This document shows, one piece after another, positions 1-6,411 of a stretch of 7,625 bases of DNA. Under the pieces are notes generated by a model that had not been told where the DNA came from, did not search any database, and was given only the letters and a program-made list of their open reading frames with translations. The DNA is from an uncultured Clostridia bacterium (GTDB lineage: Bacteria; Bacillota; Clostridia; Peptostreptococcales; Anaerovoracaceae). The DNA is taken from NCBI GenBank assembly GCA_938034165.1, contig CALHKP010000044.1, positions 1 through 7,625 on the forward strand, given 5' to 3'. A program made the position numbers and the translations under genes. How positions within the stretch are numbered: position 1 is the first letter of the stretch; every line of letters begins with the position of its first letter.

Positions 1-48
1 GCAGCTTGATTAATTGTTACCTAAAGGAATTTACACACTAATTTATAC

Positions 49-77
49 TTGACTGCGCAAATTTGAGTTTTTACAAA
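49..77 (+). promoter_or_regulatory. Predicted sigma-A-type promoter for the decarboxylase gene
   Basis: The sequence TTGACT (49-54, five of six matches to the -35 consensus) is followed after 17 nt by TACAAA (72-77, four of six matches to the -10 consensus). Spacing is ideal. Transcription from here would start near 84, so the three tandem repeats at 88-184 would lie in the 5' leader of the decarboxylase mRNA. This is prediction by motif only; the -10 is weak. Confidence 0.4.
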
Positions 78-87
78 TAACGCTGAG

Positions 88-184
88 TTAGGCGCGGCTA
101 ACTGCCTCGAAGTGCTAAATCAGCCACAGCTAACTGCTCCGAAATTCTAAATTAGCCGCTACTAACTGCTCTTGAACACCTGAA
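88..184. repeat. Three imperfect 32-33 bp tandem repeats in the leader
   Basis: Units lie at 88-119, 120-151 and 152-184. Each has the pattern TYAGSC..., then CTAACTGC, then a CGAA or TGAA block, then a CTAAA or CTGAA end. The unit length is not a multiple of three and stop codons occur, so this is not coding. An 8-bp perfect inverted match, GCGGCTAA (94-101) against TTAGCCGC (152-159), could fold the array on itself. The array sits between the predicted promoter and the ribosome binding site, so it is probably transcribed as leader RNA. Function is unknown. Confidence 0.75.
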
Positions 185-191
185 TACAAAT

Positions 192-197
192 GAGAGG
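192..197 (+). promoter_or_regulatory. Ribosome binding site that decides the decarboxylase start
   Basis: GAGAGG is followed by 7 nt and then ATG at 205. The upstream in-frame ATG at 190 has no Shine-Dalgarno-like sequence before it, and this site lies inside its first codons. The start at 205 is therefore preferred, removing five residues from the longest open frame. Confidence 0.7.
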
Positions 198-204
198 TTT
201 AAAT

Positions 205-2133
205 ATGAGAAAGGAATCACTTACTGATTTTTTGAAATCCCATGGGGGAAAGAATCTGGTAGCTTTTCACATGCCGGGACATAAAGGAAAAGCTTTTTTT
301 GACGAGGTCGGAAAAAGCGAAATCTTCAATAATATAGCGAATTGTGACATAACTGAAATCTCGGGGGCAGACAATCTGCTTCAGCCGGAGAGCGTTATTG
401 CACAGATTATGGAAAAGTACAGAAAACTCTACGACTGTAGAGAGTCTTTTCTTCTTGTGAACGGAAGCTCGGCAGGAATTATAGGGGCGATTCTTACATG
501 TGTTTCAAGAGGCGAGAAGCTGATACTTGCCGGAAACAGTCACAAATCGGCAATAAGCGGTCTGACCCTTGCAGGGGGAATTCCGATTTATGTGCAGCCT
601 GAGTTTGATGAAAAGTGCGGGGTCAGCGGATGCGTGAATCCTGATGTGCTGGCTACTGTGATAAAAGATAATCCCGAAGCGAAGGCTGTGCTTATTACAA
701 GCCCAAACTATTATGGGATATGCAGTGATATAGCGAAGATATCTGAGATTGTTCATGAAGCGGGTATGTTGCTTATTGTTGATCAAGCTCATGGAGCGCA
801 TCTGAGATTTTTTGAAAAGTACGGCGCGTTTACCGAGACGGATTTCAGCCCAGGCGGCGGGTTTGCAGGTGGGCTCAGTGCGTGTGGCGGGGTTGCAGGT
901 GGACTCAGTGCGTGTGGCGGGGTTGCAAGTGGACTCAACGCCGCCGCCGGCTCGGCTTGTGCATCTGATGCCGCAGCCGGCCCGGGCCCGGGGGAGGATC
1001 CGGGTGCGGGTGCCGAAAACTGCGAAGGCACCCGCGGCGGCGTAAGATGCTTTGATGCAGGGGAAAATGGTGCGGATATTGTAATAATGAGCACCCACAA
1101 AACTTTGGCAAGTTTCACCCAGACAGCAATTGCAAATGTTTATTCACAGCGGGTGGATTTGTCCCTTCTTGCAGATATGATTCATATGGTGCAGAGCTCG
1201 TCGCCTTCTTATCTTTTGATGATGTCGCTGGATGTAAATGCGGATATTTTAATAGAAGACGGGGAGCGTCTAACGAAACGCTGGCTTGCGAATATAGAGA
1301 ATTTCAAAAGAAAAGCTGTGGAAATTCCTTTTGTTAATATAATGGAAAACGAGATGCTGGATGTTTCGAAAATCAACATTGATATGGCGGCCGGCGGAAT
1401 AGACGGAAATGAACTGGAAAAACGGCTGATGAAGAGGAATATCTTTGTTGAGCTGACTTGCGGGAACATGGTGATGGCTATGACCGGAATCGGAAACAGC
1501 GAAGGGGACTACGAAAAGCTTCTCAAAGTTCTTAGAGAAATTTCCAGTGAGCTGGTGGAAGCGGGTGCAGGTTCAAGTGCAGACTGTGTGCATAAGGCTT
1601 GTGAAGAGGTGAGTGCCGGTGGTGAGTGCACAGGAAGACTGCCACAGAAATTAGCAGAAGCGGGTGTAGGTTCAAGTGCAGACTGTGTGCATAAGGCCTG
1701 TGAAGAGGTGAGTGCCGGTGGTGAGTGCGCAGGAAGACTGACAGAGAAATTAGCAGGAGTGAGCGCAGGTTCAAGTGCGGACTGTGTGCAGGAAGCCAGA
1801 GCAGGAGCTTCAGCGCAAGCAAAGGGGTGCGAGGCTGTAGCTGCTTTGGTGGAGGAAAAGGGCAGGAAACTTAAGCTCTCCCATGATGCACAGTTGGGGG
1901 CTGCGGCAGGAAAGGTCTGCGAGATTCCGAGAAAAAGGGTTTCTGTACATTATAAGGAAGCAGCTGGAATGGTGTGCGCTTCTGCGATTATACCGTATCC
2001 ACCGGGCATTCCGATTGTACTTCCGGGAGAACAATTTGATGAAGAGAGGCTAGAATATGCCTTTGATTTGAGGACAAAGGGCCTCAAGGTGTTGGGTATG
2101 GATGCGGAAGGACATGTTCTGGCAGGAAAATAA
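205..2133 (+). CDS. PLP-dependent Orn/Lys/Arg decarboxylase family protein with two large repeat inserts
   Basis: This is a fold-type I PLP enzyme of the bacterial short-form lysine/arginine/ornithine decarboxylase family, which removes CO2 from a basic amino acid to give cadaverine, agmatine or putrescine in the cytoplasm. Substrate cannot be told. Visible motifs, numbered from the ATG at 205, are HMPGHKG (22-28), NGSSAG (86-91, phosphate region), DQAHGAH (193-199, where the family usually has DEAHGAH), STHKT (296-300, Schiff-base lysine K299) and PYPPGIP (597-603). The 642-residue length exceeds the family's roughly 470-490. The surplus lies in two places: about 70 Gly/Ala/Cys-rich residues between AHGAH and STHKT, and about 100 residues around 452-560 built of 33-residue repeats. 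No frameshift or internal stop is seen and all core motifs survive, so I infer a functional enzyme with extra loops, not a pseudogene. It has its own promoter-like site and no clear terminator before rnfC, so read-through is possible. Confidence 0.88.
   Translation: MRKESLTDFLKSHGGKNLVAFHMPGHKGKAFFDEVGKSEIFNNIANCDITEISGADNLLQPESVIAQIMEKYRKLYDCRESFLLVNGSSAGIIGAILTCVSRGEKLILAGNSHKSAISGLTLAGGIPIYVQPEFDEKCGVSGCVNPDVLATVIKDNPEAKAVLITSPNYYGICSDIAKISEIVHEAGMLLIVDQAHGAHLRFFEKYGAFTETDFSPGGGFAGGLSACGGVAGGLSACGGVASGLNAAAGSACASDAAAGPGPGEDPGAGAENCEGTRGGVRCFDAGENGADIVIMSTHKTLASFTQTAIANVYSQRVDLSLLADMIHMVQSSSPSYLLMMSLDVNADILIEDGERLTKRWLANIENFKRKAVEIPFVNIMENEMLDVSKINIDMAAGGIDGNELEKRLMKRNIFVELTCGNMVMAMTGIGNSEGDYEKLLKVLREISSELVEAGAGSSADCVHKACEEVSAGGECTGRLPQKLAEAGVGSSADCVHKACEEVSAGGECAGRLTEKLAGVSAGSSADCVQEARAGASAQAKGCEAVAALVEEKGRKLKLSHDAQLGAAAGKVCEIPRKRVSVHYKEAAGMVCASAIIPYPPGIPIVLPGEQFDEERLEYAFDLRTKGLKVLGMDAEGHVLAGK
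853..940 (+). repeat. 30-bp in-frame tandem repeat inside decarboxylase insert 1
   Basis: Two full units (871-900, 901-930) differ at only two positions and encode GLSACGGVAG and GLSACGGVAS. A degenerate partial unit precedes them (853-870, GGGFAG) and another follows (931-940). Unit length is a multiple of three, so copy-number change would keep the reading frame. The repeats begin a GC-rich stretch reaching about 1040 (72% GC over 851-1040 by my count). Confidence 0.9.
984..1010 (+). other. G-quadruplex-type motif on the coding strand
   Basis: Four G runs fit the G3+N1-7 pattern: GGG (984-986), GGGGG (990-994), GGG (1002-1004) and GGG (1008-1010), with loops of 3, 7 and 3 nt. The same segment contains CCCGGGCCCGGG (981-992), which can also form a competing GC hairpin. 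The pattern is present; folding is inference. Confidence 0.5.
1558..1806 (+). repeat. 99-bp in-frame tandem repeat inside decarboxylase insert 2
   Basis: Two full 99-bp units (1558-1656 and 1657-1755) are about 95% identical, with five differences. A third, decayed partial copy runs from 1756 to about 1806. Each full unit encodes 33 residues with the core SSADCVHKACEEVSAGGEC. Cysteines lie at unit positions 10, 15 and 24 and histidine at 12. The partial copy keeps SSADCV and then diverges. The block lies between the catalytic fold and the conserved C-terminal PYPPGIP segment. Confidence 0.93.
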
Positions 2134-2171
2134 GTGAAAAAAGTGCTTAGAATGTGATATATTGGCAAAAA

Positions 2172-2197
2172 AATAATGATTTTTGATTTTCATTGTT
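2172..2197. promoter_or_regulatory. Inverted repeat overlapping the rnf promoter spacer
   Basis: AATAATGA (2172-2179) pairs with TCATTGTT (2190-2197) across a 10-nt T-rich gap, with one G-T mismatch that is allowed in RNA. It sits between the putative -35 and -10 elements of the rnf promoter, where a repressor operator would be effective. It does not match the Rex consensus TTGTTAAnnnnTTAACAA. It is AT-rich and may be chance. Confidence 0.25.
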
Positions 2198-2204
2198 GTA
2201 TAAT
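2176..2204 (+). promoter_or_regulatory. Predicted promoter of the rnf operon
   Basis: A perfect -10 hexamer TATAAT lies at 2199-2204. A weak -35, ATGATT (2176-2181, three of six matches), lies 17 nt upstream. The start of transcription would fall near 2211, giving a leader of about 45 nt before the rnfC ATG at 2256. A better -35-like TTGGCA (2162-2167) lies too far upstream (31 nt) to pair with this -10. Confidence 0.5.
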
Positions 2205-2255
2205 TGAAAATGTATGATTATTGATATCTATATTTTAGAAAGGAAGGTTTCAGAT

Positions 2256-3572
2256 ATGAGTTCAAATGCTAAGCATTTACCAAGCATCGATGCCGGACAC
2301 TATAAGAATACAGCCGCTTGTGAGACTGAAATTATGCCAATACCTGATATTGTCAAAATTTCAATGTCACAGCATATCGGAGCACCTTGCAAGCCATTAG
2401 TAGCAAAAGGTGATACAGTAAAGGTTGGACAGCTTATTGGTGATACAGATGCATTCGTAAGTGCACCAATTCACTCAAGTGTATCAGGAACAGTTGTAGG
2501 AATCGAAACTCAGCGTAACGCTATGGGCGGAACTGACACACTTGTTGTAGTTGAGACTGACAAAAAACAGGAAGTAAGCGAGGACATCAAAGTTCCAGAA
2601 GTTAATGACCTTGCAGGTTTTGTTAAGGCGGTAAGAGACAGCGGTCTCGTAGGTCTTGGCGGAGCATCATTCCCAACACACATTAAGTACAATCCAAAAA
2701 ACATTGACGAGGTAGATACTCTCATTATCAATGCTGCAGAATGTGAACCATTCATCACTTCTGACCACCGTTGCATGTTAGAGGATACTCAGAACATCAT
2801 CGACGGTATGGCACTTGTTATGAAGCACCTCGGTCTAAAGGAAGGTTACATCGGAATCGAAGCTAACAAGCCTGATGCAATCGCAAAATTAGACAAGATG
2901 TTTGCGGAACAGGGACATACAAACATGCATACTTTCACTCTTCAGGACAGATATCCAAAGGGAGCAGAAAGAGTACTTGTATACGAAATTACAGGAAAAA
3001 CAATGGATGCAGGCGTTCTTCCTGCACAGCTTGGAGTTATCCTTTCAAACGTAACATCAGTTGCATTTGTAGGCAAATACTTCAAGGATGGTATGCCACT
3101 TGTTCTTAGAAGAATGACTATCGACGGAGAAGCAGTAAACAATCCTAAGAATGTTCTTGTACCAATCGGAGCACAGATTCACGATATCGTTGAATTCTGC
3201 GGAGGATACAAGGCAGACCCTAAGAAGATTCTTATGGGTGGACCTATGATGGGTAGAGCAATCCCAACAGATGCTATGCCAATCGTAAAAAGCACAAACG
3301 CAGTTCTTTGCTTCTCAAAGGAACAGGCTTTAATTCCTGAAGAAACAGGTTGTATCAACTGCGGAAGATGCCACAAGGCATGTCCTTTCCACCTGCTTCC
3401 AACAGGATTTGCAGAGGCATACGCTAGACAGGATGTTGAAAGACTGAACCAGCTTCAGATCATGCAGTGCATGGAATGCGGAAGCTGCTCATTCGTATGT
3501 CCTGCAAGAAGACCTCTGGGCTTCATTAACAAGTTAAGTAAAGCGTTGGTAAAGGAGGCTGCAAGTAAATAA
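2256..3572 (+). CDS. rnfC: Rnf complex subunit RnfC (NADH-side, Fe-S and FMN protein)
   Basis: RnfC is the peripheral subunit where electrons from ferredoxin finally reduce NAD+. It resembles NuoF in its nucleotide/flavin fold. Visible features are an N-terminal block with SQHIGAPCKPLV and the biotinyl-like segment APIHSSVSGTV, the glycine-rich GLVGLGGASFP (residues 130-140), NAAECEP (159-165), and two [4Fe-4S] motifs, C366/C369/C372/C376 (CINCGRCHKACP) and C405/C408/C411/C415 (CMECGSCSFVCP). The 438-residue length is normal for clostridial RnfC. I chose ATG 2256 because AGGAAGG (2241-2247) precedes it by 8 nt; an in-frame ATG at 2214 lacks such a site and falls at the predicted transcription start. 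It is the first gene of the operon and its stop overlaps the rnfD start by 1 nt. Confidence 0.96.
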   Translation: MSSNAKHLPSIDAGHYKNTAACETEIMPIPDIVKISMSQHIGAPCKPLVAKGDTVKVGQLIGDTDAFVSAPIHSSVSGTVVGIETQRNAMGGTDTLVVVETDKKQEVSEDIKVPEVNDLAGFVKAVRDSGLVGLGGASFPTHIKYNPKNIDEVDTLIINAAECEPFITSDHRCMLEDTQNIIDGMALVMKHLGLKEGYIGIEANKPDAIAKLDKMFAEQGHTNMHTFTLQDRYPKGAERVLVYEITGKTMDAGVLPAQLGVILSNVTSVAFVGKYFKDGMPLVLRRMTIDGEAVNNPKNVLVPIGAQIHDIVEFCGGYKADPKKILMGGPMMGRAIPTDAMPIVKSTNAVLCFSKEQALIPEETGCINCGRCHKACPFHLLPTGFAEAYARQDVERLNQLQIMQCMECGSCSFVCPARRPLGFINKLSKALVKEAASK

Positions 3573-4561
3573 TGGATAAGAAATATTATACTAATTTGAC
3601 AGTATCTTCTGCACCACACTTAGTAACTGCATTAGATACATCTAAGACAATGATGATGGTTCTTATTGCATTAGTACCATCACTGCTTGTGAGCACTTAC
3701 GTATTCGGTGCAAGAGTTCTTCTTCTTACAGCAGTATGCATCGTAGCTAGTGTGTTCTTCGAATGGGCATACAACAAACTAATGCACAAAGAACAGACAG
3801 TAGGCGACTTGAGTGCTGCTTTAACAGGTGCACTTATCGCATTCAACGTTCCTTCAAGCTTCCCTCTGTGGATGGCTGCAATCGGTTGCTTTGTTGCTAT
3901 CGTAATCGTAAAACAGCTTTACGGAGGCGTTGGCAAAAACGTTGTTAACCCTGCTATCACAGCAAGAATCGTTCTGTTCATTTCATTTGCAACAGAAATG
4001 ACAACATGGCCTGTTCCTAGAACAGCAACAGGAATCGACGCTGCAACAGCAGCAACTCCACTGGGAATCCTAAAAGAAGGAAATATCGCAGATCTTCCTG
4101 CAAACACAGATATGTTCCTTGGATTCATCGGCGGTTCAATGGGCGAAGTAAGTGCTCTTGCACTTCTGATCGGTGGTCTCTTCCTAATCTGGAAGAAGAT
4201 TATCTCACCTATCATTCCTGCATGCTTCATCGGAACAGTATTCGTAATCGCACTTATTTACTACTCAGTAGTAGGTGGAGATGCTTCAGCTATTCAGATG
4301 GCTATCTTCCACGTTTGTGCCGGTGGTGTAATGCTTGGTGCATTCTTCATGGCCACAGACTATGTAACTTCACCAATCATGCCGCTGGGTAAGGTAATCA
4401 TGGGTGTTGGATGCGGTTTCTTCACAATGGTAATCAGACTGTGGGCTGCATATCCAGAAGGCGTTTCATTCTCAATCCTGTTAATGAACATCCTGACACC
4501 ACTGATTGATGAATTATGTATCAAATTACAGTATGGAGGTGCAAAGAAAAATGAAAAATAA
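3572..4561 (+). CDS. rnfD: Rnf complex membrane subunit RnfD (covalent-FMN protein)
   Basis: RnfD is an integral membrane subunit of the NqrB/RnfD family, thought to contribute to ion translocation and to carry FMN bound to threonine by a phosphoester. The 329-residue protein is strongly hydrophobic with multiple membrane segments from about residue 25 to the C-terminus. The conserved GGVGKNVVNPAITARI segment is present. The flavinylation site is DAATAATPL, giving T162 as the likely acceptor; it has TAAT where the textbook motif is [ST]GAT. The start codon overlaps the rnfC stop (TAATG). Its Shine-Dalgarno AGGAGG (3553-3558) lies 13 nt upstream, rather long. The 3' end overlaps rnfG by 11 nt, implying coupled translation. 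Confidence 0.96.
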   Translation: MDKKYYTNLTVSSAPHLVTALDTSKTMMMVLIALVPSLLVSTYVFGARVLLLTAVCIVASVFFEWAYNKLMHKEQTVGDLSAALTGALIAFNVPSSFPLWMAAIGCFVAIVIVKQLYGGVGKNVVNPAITARIVLFISFATEMTTWPVPRTATGIDAATAATPLGILKEGNIADLPANTDMFLGFIGGSMGEVSALALLIGGLFLIWKKIISPIIPACFIGTVFVIALIYYSVVGGDASAIQMAIFHVCAGGVMLGAFFMATDYVTSPIMPLGKVIMGVGCGFFTMVIRLWAAYPEGVSFSILLMNILTPLIDELCIKLQYGGAKKNEK

Positions 4562-5117
4562 CACATATAAAAAGTATGTTGCACCTATCGTAGTATTAGT
4601 AGGTATCTGTTTAGTAGTAACTGCCGCTCTTGCTTTCACATACGGAGTAGCAGATCCTATCATCAAAGCAAACGAAAAGAAAGCCGCTGACGAAGCAAGA
4701 CAGGAATTGCTTGCAGAAGCAGACGGATTCAAAGCATACGATGGTGAACTTTACAAGTCAAACGACGGTAAAGTTGAAGTTGCGGAATATTACATCGCAG
4801 ATAACGGTGCCGGTGCAGTTGTAACAGTAAACACTAAATCATTCGGTGGTACACTGGTAGAAATGATCGGTATCGACAAAGACGGAAAGATCACAGGCGT
4901 AAAGGTTACATCACATTCCGATACACCGGGTCTTGGAACAAAGGCGCAGGCTCCTTCACATCTTGGACAGTACAAAGGTCTGGACAAGCTGGAAAGCACA
5001 AGTGCAAAAGATGATCCTTCAATCAACCACGTAACAGGTGCGACAGTTTCATCAAATGCTATCCACTACGGAGTATACGGCGCTCTTGAACAGTTCAAAA
5101 TGGGAGGTGTTCAATAA
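4551..5117 (+). CDS. rnfG: Rnf complex subunit RnfG (covalent-FMN protein)
   Basis: RnfG is a flavoprotein related to NqrC, anchored by one N-terminal helix with its FMN domain outside the cytoplasm. The 188-residue product has a basic start (MKNNTYKKY), a hydrophobic helix at about residues 11-31, a charged heptad-like stretch (about 35-50), and the FMN-binding domain ending in HVTGATVSSNAI. There TGAT gives T165 as the covalent FMN acceptor. An open frame extends upstream to 4506 inside rnfD, but I chose 4551 because GGAGGT (4535-4540) precedes it by 10 nt and the family N-terminus begins there. The first 11 nt overlap rnfD and the stop overlaps rnfE by 1 nt. Confidence 0.95.
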   Translation: MKNNTYKKYVAPIVVLVGICLVVTAALAFTYGVADPIIKANEKKAADEARQELLAEADGFKAYDGELYKSNDGKVEVAEYYIADNGAGAVVTVNTKSFGGTLVEMIGIDKDGKITGVKVTSHSDTPGLGTKAQAPSHLGQYKGLDKLESTSAKDDPSINHVTGATVSSNAIHYGVYGALEQFKMGGVQ

Positions 5118-5818
5118 TGGAAAAGAAAGTAAGTAAACTGAGCATCCTTACCAAAGGTATAATTAAGGAAAACCCTGTACTGGTTCTGTTGCTTGGTACA
5201 TGTCCAACACTTGCGACAACTTCATCAGCAATCAACGGTATAGGTATGGGTGTTTCAGCAATGGTTGTACTTATCTGTTCAAACATTGTAATCTCACTCA
5301 TCAGAAAAATTGTTCCTGATAATGTTAGAATCCCTTGCTACATCGTAGTTATTGCCGGATTCGTAACAGTAGTTCAGATGATGCTTCAGGCTTTCGTGCC
5401 AAGCTTATATGCTTCACTTGGTCTGTTCATCCCACTGATCGTAGTAAACTGTATCATTCTTGGTAGAGCAGAAATGTTCGCAAGCAAGAACAACCCTATC
5501 GATTCAGCACTCGACGGTATCGGTATGGGTCTTGGATTTACTCTTGCTCTTGGATGCATGGGTGCTATCAGAGAATTCTTAGGTGGCGGTACACTGTTCG
5601 GAATCGAAATTCTGACTAACCACGTTCCTGGAATGGGAATCTTCAACTTGGCACCTGGTGGATTCTTCACATTTGCAATTCTTGTTGCACTTGTAAACTA
5701 CATCACAAAAGGAAAAGCTCTCAAGAAGAAAGATTTCGGTTGTGACGGATGCGCTATGGCTGCTATGTGCGGTGGCGCAAGAAAGAACGCAGAATGCGAG
5801 AAAGGAGCTGAAGCATAA
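5117..5818 (+). CDS. rnfE: Rnf complex membrane subunit RnfE, with cysteine-rich C-terminal tail
   Basis: RnfE is a six-helix-type membrane subunit of the NqrD/RnfE family. It pairs with RnfA, and conserved cysteines of both subunits hold an iron-sulfur centre within the membrane. In this 233-residue protein the relevant cysteines are C29 (LLGTCPTLATTSSAINGIGMG core) and C112 (VVNCIILGRAE). The typical LGCMGAIREFLGGGTLFG segment follows. After the last helix (about 180-197) comes a soluble tail with C209, C212, C218 and C227 (CDGCAMAAMCGG plus AEC), absent from short proteobacterial RnfE. GGGAGGTG (5102-5109) is a good ribosome site about 7 nt ahead. Both ends overlap neighbouring frames by 1 nt. 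Confidence 0.95.
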   Translation: MEKKVSKLSILTKGIIKENPVLVLLLGTCPTLATTSSAINGIGMGVSAMVVLICSNIVISLIRKIVPDNVRIPCYIVVIAGFVTVVQMMLQAFVPSLYASLGLFIPLIVVNCIILGRAEMFASKNNPIDSALDGIGMGLGFTLALGCMGAIREFLGGGTLFGIEILTNHVPGMGIFNLAPGGFFTFAILVALVNYITKGKALKKKDFGCDGCAMAAMCGGARKNAECEKGAEA

Positions 5819-6393
5819 TGTCAATGATAACACTAATCATGAGTATGATACTCGTAAACAACTATGTACTTTCTCAGTTCCTGGGTATTTGTCCGTTCCT
5901 TGGAGTATCCAAGAAACTTGACTCAGCTATCGGTATGGGTGTTGCAGTTATCTTCGTAATGGTACTTGCAACAGCAGCTACATGGCCAATCATGCAGGTT
6001 CTTGATAATTTCGGAATCGGATATCTGCAGACAGTAGTATTCATCCTTGTAATCGCAGCACTTGTACAGCTTGTAGAAATGATGCTGAAGAAATTCATGC
6101 CATCACTTCACAAAGCACTCGGTGTATATCTTCCACTGATTACTACAAACTGTGCTGTACTTGGTGTTTGTATCTCAAACATCGATGCAGGATACGGATA
6201 CTTCACATCACTTTGCAACGCTTTCGGTGCAGGTGCAGGTTTCTTACTTGCAATGATTCTGTTCGCAGGCGTAAGAAGCAGACTTGTTGACGACAGTGGA
6301 GTTCCTGCTCCATTCAGAGGAGTTCCTATTACACTAATTACTGCAGCTATGTTATCACTGAGCTTCATGGGCTTCAGCGGATTGTTCCAGTAA
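5818..6393 (+). CDS. rnfA: Rnf complex membrane subunit RnfA
   Basis: RnfA belongs to the NqrE/RnfA family and mirrors RnfE in inverted topology. The 191-residue protein has the signature LVNNYVLSQFLGICPFLGVSKK near the N-terminus (shown in the region of residues 12-34), with C25, and TTNCAVLGV with C112; these cysteines face those of RnfE at the shared iron site. Hydrophobic helices cover nearly the whole length. The ATG overlaps the rnfE stop by 1 nt and is preceded by AAAGGAG (5801-5807) at about 10 nt. A second ATG two codons later (5824) cannot be excluded as the start. Length matches the family. Confidence 0.95.
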   Translation: MSMITLIMSMILVNNYVLSQFLGICPFLGVSKKLDSAIGMGVAVIFVMVLATAATWPIMQVLDNFGIGYLQTVVFILVIAALVQLVEMMLKKFMPSLHKALGVYLPLITTNCAVLGVCISNIDAGYGYFTSLCNAFGAGAGFLLAMILFAGVRSRLVDDSGVPAPFRGVPITLITAAMLSLSFMGFSGLFQ

Positions 6394-6411
6394 GAATAGG
6401 AGGCAGATAGA

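Noticed and set aside
1..48. Tail of an upstream gene at the left edge.
   Set aside because: Plus-strand frames hit stops quickly (for example TGA at 7-9 and TAA at 11-13) and no codon pattern or motif can be judged in so few bases.
88..184. Possible CRISPR array because of three repeats of about 32 bp.
   Set aside because: Units are contiguous and diverged, with no unique spacers between identical repeats, and no cas genes are nearby.
190..205. Upstream ATG at 190 as the decarboxylase start.
   Set aside because: It has no Shine-Dalgarno sequence and overlaps the GAGAGG site that serves the ATG at 205.
505..1118. Long open frames on both strands across decarboxylase insert 1, some with their own repeat peptides (minus 505-1098, minus 789-1118, plus 812-1045).
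   Set aside because: GC-rich repeat DNA has few stop codons in any frame. The decarboxylase frame alone carries recognisable family motifs on both sides, and the others have no ribosome site or known domain.
1532..1822. Minus-strand frame over the 99-bp repeats giving a His/Leu-rich repeat protein.
   Set aside because: It is the antisense shadow of the in-frame repeats; no ribosome site or homology is recognisable.
205..2133. The decarboxylase as a pseudogene damaged by insertions.
   Set aside because: Both inserts keep the frame and all catalytic motifs before, between and after them are intact.
2134..2198. A terminator after the decarboxylase using the A/T runs near 2166-2185.
   Set aside because: Only an A-T stem of about six pairs can be drawn, without a GC core; too weak to call.
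2190..2215. A Rex (NADH/NAD+ redox repressor) operator at the rnf promoter.
   Set aside because: TTGT is present but no matching ACAA half-site at the proper spacing.
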